From positions 3,472,001 through 3,536,000 of the forward strand of contig JAKULF010000007.1 in the NCBI GenBank assembly GCA_022661535.1: a DNA stretch of 64,000 nt. The letters are read 5' to 3'. The DNA comes from Eutypa lata (taxonomy: Eukaryota; Ascomycota; Sordariomycetes; Xylariales; Diatrypaceae). The notes under the pieces are model-generated. The model was not told the origin of the DNA. It saw nothing but the letters and a program-made list of their open reading frames with translations, and ran no database searches. Made by a program: the position numbers and the translations under genes. Of the stretch, positions 33,735 through 45,400 are shown piece after piece (position 1 is the first letter of the stretch; every line of letters begins with the position of its first letter).

Positions 33735-34309
33735 CTATAAGTCGACGCTCAATGTAAGGGATTTCTCATATGCTGAAATGTCTAGGTCTACTGCTGTCCA
33801 AACCAGTAGAGCTTGTACACCAATACTTGGAGCTGAGCCTCCCCTAGTGGTCTTAACCAGCTTTTGTTCAATAGAAGTGACATATCCAATGATGTTTACC
33901 CAGCAACCAACGTCTGTTTGATTGGTCTTGAGTGTTTGGAGGAGAAGCTTGACATCAACTGCAGCTCTCGCGGGACTTCCCTTAGGGAAGTTGTGTTCTA
34001 CTGTGAGAGTCGCGGATGACATTGAATACGAAACCACACTAGTATATTGTCAGCAAATATATTTGAAATGACATCAGATGCGACTAATCTCCAGGAAAAT
34101 ATTGGACCAGCCATAATGGGAGTGGTATTGAATCTAAGGAGAAGCGATTGTCATGAACACAATGCGGCGTGAGAAGAATTGAATGATGGTACATTATTGT
34201 TGATGAGGGAAGGAGCCTACCATCCAAGAAACCTAACCTTATCCCCTATTTGCCTTGAAGAGAGATTCGAGAGAAGGCATTTCACAGATGGGAGAGGTCC
34301 ATTTGACAT
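33735..34309 (-). CDS. ten1: CST telomere-capping complex subunit Ten1
   Basis: Two exons (34309-34221, 34038-33735) joined across a 182-base GTAGGC..ACTAG intron give 130 residues. The start MSNGPLPSVKCLLSNLSS and the segment KVRFLGC followed by VVSYSMSSATLTVEHNFP match fungal Ten1 proteins; the intron splits the Cys codon of FLGC. VDVKLLLQTL and VGCWVNIIGYVTS are later strands of the single OB fold. Ten1 binds Stn1 within the CST complex, which protects telomere ends and helps fill-in synthesis by DNA polymerase alpha. The gene diverges from snf7. Ten1 evolves fast and is often missed in annotation because of its small size and split first exon. Confidence 0.85.
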
Positions 34310-35246
34310 TGTCGATAAGAAGCGACTGCATTGTGAGATGCTGTCACAACTTGAAGATCATTGGCACCCGGTCCCCGGGTGGGAATTTTCTCTTTATTCG
34401 AATAACACGATGATTTCTGTTTGGTGATAGTTAATCTTGAGTACGTAAAATATTATGTAGTGGACGCAAGAGGCTATTGCCCTCGTTTTGCTTGAACCAA
34501 CATGAAGCTTCAAATGTGATAGACTCATGTAATAAAGGTTGGAAGCACAACTCCCACATCTGTGTAGTGCTGCTAGTGATTGGCTGGCATTTGAATGACT
34601 AAGCCGGTTAAATACCGGTTTCTATCAGACTCCATGTGGCTGTTCATGTGGCTAGGTAGGTCTTGGCTTTGTGCAGAAGCGGGATTTCTCAGCCGCTTCT
34701 TCCGGTTGTGGCTAGAACGTTAATCCACTGCCTACATACCTAAGCCCCACTACCTACGTACCTAGCGTTAGTTATCATCAGCACATGGAAACGACCTAAC
34801 AAATAGGCTGCTGGCCCTTGTGACCTCAGGAACGGCGTTGCATCATATCAGCCAGTTGCTCAAACCTCATCAGTTCTACCTTATCAAACTCTCCCTTTTA
34901 CTAGGCATCCGCATTCTGATTTCGATAAAACCCGACGAATCTCGAAACCTCACGCGACATCCTGTATCTGAAACCTTGCTGCTCACCTTCCGAAGCTGTT
35001 CAGGTGAACACATCTATTAGCAAACCACCTAGGGCATTTGACTCGAACCTGTTGGGGGTTGCGTAGAGACTCCGTACCCCACCATCCCCCCGGCTTCACC
35101 TCCATCTTATCTACGAATCGACTGCCTAACCTCACTCCATCGATATAACCTCAACTCGCATCCCGATATTCTCTTCAACCCACGGCTTTCATTTCCCTAT
35201 ATCATCGTCTCGGAACTTATACTACCAGAATACTATTTTTATCATC
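34310..35246. promoter_or_regulatory. divergent promoter region, ten1 / snf7
   Basis: A 937-base region lies between divergent start codons. The 200 bases before snf7 are C/T-rich, like many fungal leaders. No gene was seen. Confidence 0.45.
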
Positions 35247-36121
35247 ATGTCGGGCGTTTGGGGCTGGTTTGGCGGTGGTGGCGCCCAAAAGAAGAAGGAT
35301 AGTCCCAAGAATGCGATTCTTGGCTTGAGAGGACAGTTAGACATGCTGCAGAAACGCGAAAAACACTTGATGACACAGATGGACGAGCAAGATGCTATTG
35401 CACGAAAGAATGTTAACACAAATAAGAATGGTAAATATCTCTCGCCTCCCACCGCTGCACGATGCATCCTCATCTGATGAGCTGGGAACTGATAACCTAT
35501 TCTATTAGCCGCTAAGGCTGCGCTACGGAGAAAGAAGGCGCATGAACACAGCCTCGAGCAGACGATATCGCAGATTGGCACCCTCGAACAACAAATTAAC
35601 GCCATCGAATCCGCCAATATCAACCGGGAAACCCTAGCTGCCATGGAGAGGGCTGGAGAGGCCATGAAACAGATACATGGGAAGCTCACGCCAGAGAAGG
35701 TCGACGAAACAATGTACGTATACATTTGTCTTCCATATCCGTGCACAGAATTAATGGGAAATGATAGGAGCAAATTGCAAGAACACAACCAACTCAGCGA
35801 AGAGATCTCCAATGCTATTACAAGCACCAGCCTAGGAGAACCTATAGACGAGATAGACTTGGAGGAAGAGCTCGAGCAGATGCAACAGGAGCAGCTCGAC
35901 GAGCAAATGCTCAAGTCTGGGACGGTCCCAGTATCGGATGCGATCCACCGGATGCCCGCCGCCGCAAACGGAGAGAGTGAGTATACTTTGATTATCTTTG
36001 ATTATAGGGTGTGGAAATAGGTAACTGACGATTTTTACCAGTCAAGGGGAAACCCCAGGCAGTCGAGGAAGACGACGAAGAAGCAGAACTCCGAAAGCTG
36101 CAGGCCGAGATGGCCATGTGA
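35247..36121 (+). CDS. snf7: ESCRT-III subunit Snf7/Vps32
   Basis: Four exons (35247-35430, 35509-35713, 35768-35976, 36042-36121) give 225 residues. The N-terminus MSGVWGWFGGG is followed by a basic coiled-coil core (QLDMLQKREKHLMTQMDEQD), as in charged multivesicular body proteins. An acidic second half contains EIDLEEELEQMQQEQLDE, and the end ELRKLQAEMAM is the MIM1-like motif that binds the Vps4 ATPase. Snf7 forms the membrane-deforming filament in multivesicular body sorting and, in fungi, works with Rim20 in ambient-pH signalling. Exon 3 uses the acceptor at 35767 so that the join gives TMSKLQEHNQLSEE, which fits the family. Confidence 0.93.
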
Positions 36122-39100
36122 GGAATTGGCGACGGTCGCATCTGATTGTTTTCCTTAACATCGTGGCATCGCATATTGGGAAAGGATCGCGGTGGCTCCC
36201 TGCGAAGGCGGTGTACATTCAACGGCAAGTGGGTTAACCAGGCCATAACATTTCGAGAAACAGGTACAGCTTCTCCTTAGCTTGAGGCGTCGGCGTTGTG
36301 AGATTAGGGCTTGTACACATTTAATTCCCACTTCTTCGAGGTAACTTAAGATCGACGGCTTCGTAGTCGACCGGACGGTCAACCTGATATTGACTACAAT
36401 ATAACTGGAATATCCGTAGACTTGGTGACCAATCAAAAATGGACCCTGTAGATCTTCATGGTTACGACCAGCAGACTGGCGGTATATACATGTGCTCTAA
36501 GATGTTCTAAAGCGTTCCCGAATGGTTTTCCAATAAGCGACAAGACGCCAACGTCGTCGTGGAGGAGCCTAGAATCAAGTGGAGTGCGAGAGTGCTATTT
36601 CTGTCGTAGCTGATGCTGTTTTATTTCGGTGAAGTAAAGCAGACGGTTCTCTCAATTAGCGATTCTAATACTCTGGTGATTCGTTGGAATCATGTAGATT
36701 GAGTCATCGCGTTTGCACCTTTCGGCTACCACCTCGTACCCGAGCTGGAATACCCGGGCTCCTTCGCATGTCGGGAGACGTTTACGTGTATAGTTATATT
36801 AAACTTGCTAGGAACAAGATAGAGCAACTACCTATATCGGGCTCTCTAATGAAACGAAAAACTCGACATTGATATATCTTATTCTGACTCACCGGCTCGT
36901 ACCCGCATATTCTGCCTCCGGTCTCAGCTGAGGGTGATAATGCAAGCACTTGCTACCGAATATGGAGGACGCATGGCATAGTTTCGACGAATTGAAGGCA
37001 ACTACGCTATATATAGTTGTACCTAATGTGGAAGGCTTTATTGGGAGAAACTGACAGTATTTGATATATATCTGCATTGGGATAATGGAGGGGTGGCGAA
37101 CATGATATCTACACCAAGATTGGTCTTCGTGAGGCCGGAGACTGCGCGGATCATGTCTTTTATGTTGTACATACTATGTATACCCCTACTAGAATATCCG
37201 TGCGTTAGAAAACAGGGTGTATTAACCCTTAAGCTTCCATGTAACTGAGTAGTTCGAAAACAATAATTATCAGCTTCGTCTAGAGGAGGCTCGCCAGTGA
37301 CAAGGCTGCGATACTCTACATAGGTACTAAGTAAGTAGTTAGCAATTCTAAATGCCAAGGCTTGGGGATAGGGGGGACTTCCTACCTTTATTTTGAGCCG
37401 CTGAATCTGGAGCTTGATGATTGACGATGGATAATAACTCCTAGGTAGCCTCTAGAGGTTATCAGAGAATTGTAGCTATCCGACAATAGATCAATATCAC
37501 GAATACTTGGTCTTTGTTACTTCGTATAAATGCTTCCAAATATGAGATATATTCCAACTTTGAATGTAGTCTATACGTACTCCTATGAGAAGGCACCCCT
37601 TTTGGCCCCTTGGCGGGGACTAGACCTCTCAGTGCTACTTCTATGCCCCCCAACTATTCCGAGAAAAATTGGTTTGCTTCATATATTATGTACCGCCAGC
37701 CTTCGTTCGTACATACTCAGCAGATTGCACCACACCATGGAGTGCTGATGTGCTTTCTATCCAACAGCTGACCAATGGCTCTGTGTGTCATCAATGTCCG
37801 TTTACACCACATACATTCCAACGTTGCATAAGCACATTTATCGCCACGGGACCTTCAATGCGACTTAAGGAGTTTTTTACATTAACTACCTGATTGGGCG
37901 AAGTATTGCCAATGCCGGCCTTTCTCCGTTTGTCTACCAAAGAGGCTATTATATGTCTACTTGGCTACTTAGGCAGGGCTGGTAGGGTAAGTAAGTAGGA
38001 TCTCCAGGTTTTTACAACTCTTTAGTTAGGTGTTGTCTCGTTTGATATGATATGCTGGACACATTCCAAATCAGTCACCTTATTGATGAGTCTTGCCAGG
38101 TCGCAGGTGTGAAATTCAATTACCTACATGTACCTTAGGTAAGCCAAGCGGTGGTTGGTATGTATGAAGCATTTACCGTGAAATTCCGTCCGGTGGTTCC
38201 ACTTAGTTAGCGATGTCGCGCGGTGGGTTGACCAATGCAAGGATCGCCCTGAAGCGAAGCCAACAAAGGCGTCCACGTTGCAGGTAGTTATGCTATGCAC
38301 ATACATACAACTTGCATCACCTCCCGCACAATCACCAGGGCCAGTCAATTCAGGAACCCATTCGGAGCTTAAGCTATTTGAAGCTTCCCGGAACTTCAGC
38401 GAGAGGGAGGGTACCTTGAGGCCCAATCGCCGAGATGGGGGTTTTCTGTCGTTGGCTGTTGAATGCGACTAGGGGCGAGCTCTGAGCTTAGGTATGTATA
38501 GTGCGGCGGTGATGCAGCAGACAGACAGCAGCAGTGGGCCAAGTAGCTTCTGGTGGTACGCACTGCTGCATGCTGTCTGTCGCATACCCCATCCTTTCTC
38601 AGATCGTTCTGATGCATGCAGTCTGCAGAGATGGCCCCGTTTTGCCTATCTATCTGCAATTTTCCTGAAGCCCGTTGGGCCGCGATGGGCTGCGGCTTAC
38701 CCTATTTGTTGCGGGCGGTCGCTGTCTCCCACCTCTGTTTAATGGAGACTGTGGACGTTCCAGCAACCGCCTCACGTCTGGCCCAACCCCGTTGCGACGT
38801 GGCGCCAATGCTGTCCACCAGTGCTGTTGGGGGGACCAATGGCTTTCGAGCACGATATTGATCGCAAGCGATTCTGGACTTCATTGCTCGAAATGCTTGC
38901 CTATGACATCGGGATGATTCCAAGTGAAGGATCAATTCGCGATTGCTATGCGTGGGGTGGTGGTATCAGTAACGACCCAGCATCGCACGAAGAGCCGTGC
39001 TCCCATTCATTGAGAGGCCTTTTTTTTATACTACTACTCCATCTAACTGTTTGTACACTTACTCTGAAGCAATCAACCAATTCTTCTATTCTCCATTTCC

Positions 39101-39422
39101 ACCTGTCTGAATATCTTCCAGTAAGCTGAGTGTGCCTTGCCTTGCCTATCCTGCCTCCAGCAGTGTGGTCATTTGTCTCAGAGGCACCAATCCGATACCT
39201 GGTGTCAGACATCACAAGTCGAGATCCAATCGATGTGTTCAATTGCTGCAACTACCCATAATTGATGCCGTAGCTTTGCATCGGGCAGCTCGAATAATTA
39301 TAGCCTCTGAAGTTGACTGCCGAATCCCCTTCTCTCGTATGGAGGAGTGGGCATATGCCGGGCAATCATGAGTGACCAAGATGGAGTAATCGTTGATCCC
39401 GTAAGGCTCGATCCACTGGCCA
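36122..39422. other. large spacer upstream of the giant-protein gene
   Basis: This 3,301-base region contains many short, overlapping open frames and no recognisable gene. Around 38490-39000 GC content rises and a 102-codon frame (38821-39129, +) starts with ATG, but it has no family resemblance; this may be promoter or 5' UTR of the next gene. Confidence 0.4.
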
Positions 39423-42400
39423 ATGTCCAGTACGCCGACTACACCAATGTGCAATATTTACAATTAAATGAGAATGAGATGAAAGGTCTATTCCGATCTA
39501 CACCAAGCTATACCCGTTACCTACGCTAATATCGTGTTTAGACGACGAACATCCAAACGGACAGCAGGACGTGAGCAAAGACTCGCCCGACCCGTCCTTA
39601 GAAGCCCCCATCGAAGCTTCATATACACCGGAAGAGACCTGGGAGCATCCCACATCACCGAGTTCTTCTAAACCTAAGAAGAAAAAGAGGAATAAGAGCC
39701 ACAAGACTGAACTACCTCCACCTGAACTATCAGCACCAGAGGAACCACCCCCAGTGGAATCGGCTCCAGTAGTAGAAAAAGAAGCGCAGTCTCCTTCACA
39801 AAAGAGCAAGAACGCCAAAAAGAAGGAGAAGCAAAGGGCTAAGAAGAAAGAAGGGAAGGTCAAAGAGGCCGCGAAAGAGTCTGGAGCAATGTCTACATCA
39901 GAGCCTCCACCCCTATCCACCACAGAGCCACCGGCAGCAGAAGCCCCGTCACAGCCTGCTGCGGACGTAACGCCCACCGAAACTACCCCACCACCACCAG
40001 AGCCCGGCGAGCCTGCTGCACCGGATGCTCCTCCACCTCCATCCCCTGAAACAAAGGAAGAGGAATCGAAGGAACCTCCGGCAGATTCGGCCCCTGTTGA
40101 GCAGCCGGTCGAGACTGAGGTTAAGAAAGACGAACAACCAACAACCCAATCAGATACACAACCTGCAGAAGACGCATCGGTTCAAGATGCGCCAAGTGCT
40201 GAGGTAAAGGAGGATAAAACACCAGCTGTAGATTGCCCAGTCGCAGATGCTCCTGCTACAGAAGCTCCAGCTGTAGATGCACCTGGTGTAGATGCACCGG
40301 CTACAGATACATCGGTTACAGCTACACCTACTACAGATGCTCTAGCTACAGATGCTCCAAGTGAACCTATAGTGGAAGCGCCGACAGAGTCAACGACGCC
40401 ACCCGAGCCTCCTGTAGTGTCTGCGAATGAGGAAGACGAACCCAGAGCGGCTGATTCTGAACCGACGGAAGCTAGTGCTCCAGATACAGAGGCTGAAGCC
40501 CCAAAGTCTGACGAGCCCGAAGATGCAGGTATCGACGAGAGCAACCCGGCCACTCAAGCAGATGCGCCAGCGGAAGAAGCCACGGATGACAAACCTCCAG
40601 AGGCAGAGTTAGTGACGGAGCAGCCTGAAGCTACAGAACCTGTAGCCTCTGCTGAACCCGCCGAAGAAGCCAAACCTGCCGAAGAAGCTAAGCCGGCAGA
40701 AGGGGAAGCTAAGCTTGCAGAAGAGCCTAAAGAAGTTGAAGAGGTTAAGGAGACATCAGGCGACCCTGCTCCTGAAAGTAATCCTAATACCACCGAGGAA
40801 AACCAGGAGTCCGAGGTAATCGAAGAGAAGCCGGAACCTCTAAAAGAATCCGAGACTGCTCCGAATTCAGAAGAAACATCTGCAACGGCTCCAGCAGAAG
40901 CACCTCCATCACCACCGGAAGAGGCACCCGCCGAAATAGTCTCAGAAGAGGCACCTCCAGCACCAATAAAGGAAGCACCATCGGCACCACTGGAAGAAGC
41001 ACCAGTAGCCGCAGCTCCAGAGGAGACGCCCCCAGCACCTGCAGAGGAAGCACCACCGGTGCCATCAGAGGAAGTGACACCGGCAGCACCGAAGGAAGCG
41101 ACGCCAGTAGTTCCTGAAGAGACGCCTGTGGCAGAGCCTCCAGAGGAGTCAACAGAGGTTTTGGCACAACCCGAGGAGGCACCTATAGCAGCAGCTTCAG
41201 AGGAGGCGCCCTCGGCACCTCCAAAGGAATCACCACCGGCACCATCTGAAGAGGCACCCGTGCCAGTAGCCCCAGAGGAGGTACCACCAGAACTTCCAGA
41301 GGAAGCGCCACCGACACCACCGGAGGAAGCGCCGCCAGCGCCACCAGAGGAAGCACCGCCAACAGTTCCTGAAGAGACACCTACTGCGGAGCCACCAAAG
41401 GAGTCAGCAGAAGCTTCGGCACAACCTGAAGAGACTCCTAAAGAATCAGACCCAGCAGATGCTAAGCCAGGGGATTCGCCCGCCACAAACGAAGCAGAAC
41501 CTGCTCCAGCGGAACAAGTCCCTGAAATAGAAACAGCCCCCGAGACCAAACCTGTACCACAGCCTTCTGCTAATGAAGACTCGTCTACAACACCGGCAGA
41601 TGAACCTTCTTCCGATGCTAAAGAAGAGTCTAAAGATGCCCCGGCTTCCGAAGCTGCTCCCGAGGTCACTGCAGAAAGTGCCGCAGATGTTCCCGTTGAT
41701 ACCCTTGCTGATACTCCCGCCGACATACCTGCTGATACTCCTTCTGATACTTCTGCTGGTGCTCCCGCTGATGCTCTCGCTGACTCTCTTGCTGAAAACG
41801 AAAAATCAGACCCAGCCCCCGAGGCTGAGAGCGACCCACAAAAAGAAACCGAGACCCCTCCCGAAGGCGTCGAGAACGTAGCCAATGACGAGCCTGAGCC
41901 ACCAGCGACAGAAGAGAAGCCAGCTGAGGACAGTCCCGTGGCGGAAGAAGGAGCTGTAGCTGAAACGAAGCCCGATGATGCCCCTACCGCAGCAGAGGAA
42001 ACCCAACCATCGGGAGAGGCTGTCGAGGACAAACCAGAGTCACAAGAGTCTGGAGCTGAAGTCCCTAAGGATGAATCAGTAACGAAACCCACCAAGATCT
42101 CTGCTGAAGCAGAAGAGAATAGTCCGCCACCTGCTGTTGCCGATAAGGGTGAACAGCCCACTGTGAACGAGCCATCGGATAAGGACGGTCAGCCCCCTGC
42201 AGAAGAGGCAGCTGCAGAGCCAGAGCAAACCAAAGAATCCACACCTGACTCTACAGAAGCCGATGACATACTTGCCGAACAACCACCTGCAGATGAACCT
42301 GCGGCAGAGCCAGTTGCAGAAGTCTCCCCCACTGAGGATAAAGCAAAGGCCGAAGAAGACAACCAAGAACAGCAAGAGGTTCCTGAAAAGACTGCTCCCA

Positions 42401-45400
42401 GCGATGTGAAGACCGATGTTGTTGATGCCGCTACCGCTGATATGGACTCACCTGCTGAGGATGCTCTAGCGGAATCAGCAGCAGAGCCAGCAGCAGAGCC
42501 AGCAGCAGAGCCAGCAGCAGAGCCAGCAGCAGAGCCAGCAGCAGAGCCAGCAGCAGAGCCAGCAGCAGAGCCAGCAGCAGAGCCAGCAGCAGAAGCAAGT
42601 CCTAGCACGGAAGAATCCACGACGGAAGATATCAAAGAGTTGCAAGAAGCTGAAGAGGATACTCCGACTGATGAAAAACCTGCTGATGCACCTGCTGAGG
42701 AACCGACCAATGATGCTGTGTCTGAAACCAAAATAGTAGAGACTACGGATGAATCTGCTGAGACTGCTGATGTGGCAGAACCTGAGTCTTCACCAGAACA
42801 GCAAGCCGACTCCACAGCTAACGATGAGGTGGCCCCAACCCCAGCTTCTGAGTCTCCAGAGGGCGGCGAAGCAGCAGCCAATGAAACCGCAACCGATGGA
42901 GCAGACGAGGGCCCCAAAGAACCAGAGAAGCCCGCTTTCCTTGAATCGTCTACCCCGACAACCGAGACCATCCATGATGAGGCAAAAGCGGACGAAGCGG
43001 ACGAAGTTGTTGCGGCCGATGGCGGCGCAGAAGGGGATAAAAAGGACCCCGAGCAGGCTGAAGAAGTAGCGCCGGAAGCTGCGGCCGAAGATGCTCAAGG
43101 CACCCCACAGAAACCCGAGAAAGAGACCGAGCCCGAATCGGAAGCCGCGGCGGAGCCCGAGATAGCAAAGGTACCCGAAACAACAGCCGAGCCTGAAACA
43201 GCAGCCGAACCCGAGCAGCCAACAGCGGCGACAGAAGTTACTGCCGAAGCCGAAGCTAAGATTGATAGCGCTGGTGATGCTGGTGCTGCAGAAGTTACTA
43301 AGTCCGAAACCCCCGACGAAGCTGCCGAAACTACCCCACCAGCGGATACTACCCCTGCCCCTGCTGTGGCCGATGATACTCCTGAGCCCGACGCAGTCGA
43401 CGAATCCAAGCCGGATGATGCACAAGCGGACGAACCGGTAGCGGCCGAGGCTACCCCTGAAGCCGCCATCGAAGAACAAGCAGACAAGGCATCTGATACT
43501 CAAGAAGAAGCAGCGAAATCAGCTGAGAGCATAGAGGACCCTGGTACTACCGATGCACAGGAGGCAGAAGCGGAGACAAAGACAGAGGCACCTGCTGAGA
43601 GCGCGCCACAAGACGCCTCCGAGGCTGTCGAGGAGGTAGCTCCTCCTGCTGCCATTCAGGATGAGGCGGTAGAAGACAAAGCACCGCCTTCTCAGGACGA
43701 GGAAAAGCCTGCTGCCGATGATGCTGCCGGTGATTCTGCTATCGACGATTCTACCGCCGGCGAACCTGCTGTTGGTGATACTACCGCTGACGAGCCCGCT
43801 GCGAAGGAGTCCACTTCGAATGAAGCGGCTTCTGATGACCCGGTTGCTGATGAACCCGCTGCTAAGCCCGAAGAAACTGCTACTTTGGCGGAGGAGACCG
43901 CTCCAACAGAGCCTCAGGACGGTGGCGAGGCTGCGAAAGAGCCAGAGGCTCCAGCAGCAGACACGCCTGAGACAGACGCAGCTGCTGGTAGCAATGACGT
44001 AGCGGAAGCAAAAGACGAGACCGCTGCCCCTGTCGTATCCGATGAGGCCCCTGCTCTTTCAGGGGCCGATGCAAAGGAAGGTGCAGATGCATCGTCTCCT
44101 GTCCTTGCCAAGGAAGAAGCATCCGCGGCTGAAGCAGTGGAGCCTGAAGCTGCAGAGCCCGATAGTGTGCCGAAAGAGGTTGAGGTTACTGCAGAATCCG
44201 CGACTCCTGGAGACGCTCCATCCGAGGAGAAGGCGTCTGAGGACAGTGCAGAAGCAGAGCCGCAAGAAGAAAATGCCACCGAGAACAAGCCTACAGAAGC
44301 CCCAGAACCGGAAACCGCTCCAGTTGAGGCTCCTACTGAGGCTACAGAACCTGAAGCTGCAGAACCTCAAAGTGCTACTGGTGAGCCCGACGCTAAAGAA
44401 GTTGAGACCGCTGCACCAGTTGAGATTGTCGAAGAATCGCCTGCAGTAGTTGAGAGCACAGAACCTGCTGCTCCAGAGGGCGACAGCGACGTTAAGGCAG
44501 AGGAAGCTCCCGTGGAGGAGCAACCAGAGGAACAGCAGGCAGATAAAGAGGACAAAGTTGAAAGCACCGAAGAGCCTTCCGCCACAGTCGAGGCGCCCGA
44601 AGAGGTTGAGAACAAAGAAGCCACACCCGAATCAGTAGAACCAGTAGAGAAGGCACCATCCGAGATCGACGCTCCTGCCGAAAGCGCACCCGCAGCCGAT
44701 AGCGAAGACAAATCTGCCGCTGAAGTCACCGCCAAGGTTCCCGCTGAAGTCCCCGCTAAAGTCCCCGCCGAGGGTCCTGCCGAAGTTCCTGCTGAGGTTC
44801 CTGCTGAGGTTCCTGCTGAGGTTCTTGTTGAGCAGCCTGCCAAATCAGGTGAGGAAGCTGGAGAAGCAGCCACTCCAGAACCCGAGGCTTCTGCTACTGC
44901 TGAGGATGCATCGGCTGCAGAAAAGCCCGAGGAGGACGACGCAAAGCCTAAGGATGGGCCACCTGCTCTTATCAAGGAAGCCACACCAGAGGAAACGGCA
45001 GAACCCGAAGAAGCTGCTACAGGTGAGGATGCGAAAGACGAGGCCCCTCCCGTGCCAGCAGAAGTTACTGCTGAAAGTAGCGAAACCCCTCCGGAAGACA
45101 CGGCCCCTGCTGCAGAGGAAGTCAAGGAGGCCGAGATCGAGCCTGCGACTGAGGCCAAGACCGAAGCTGTAGATGAAGTTAAGGCTGAACCTGTAGTTGA
45201 AGCTGCACCTGCAAAAGACGAAGAGGCGACGGCCCCTGCCGAAACTTCCAAAGAGGTAGCCCCTGAAGTGTCGCAGGAGGAGGCTCCTGAAGCGCCGAAG
45301 GAGGAGGCTCCTGAAGCGCCGAAGGAGGAGGCTCCAGAGAAGGTTCCGGAACAAGCTGCCGACGAAGCTGCCGAAGCTCAGCTGGTACCTAAAGAATCTA

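Noticed and set aside
38821..39129. 102-codon ORF starting MAFEHDIDRKRFW
   Set aside because: It begins with ATG, but the second half is hydrophobic and low in coding character and no family is recognised.
39571..39573. GTG as the start codon of the giant ORF
   Set aside because: Non-ATG starts are rare in fungi, and the frame extends upstream to a good acceptor at 39541.
40554..42161. 535-codon open frame on the minus strand inside the giant gene
   Set aside because: It mirrors the Glu/Ala/Pro codons of the plus strand, giving Ser/Gly/Ala monotony with no start context or domain. Similar mirrors occur at 42189-42971, 44367-45251 and 45516-46574.
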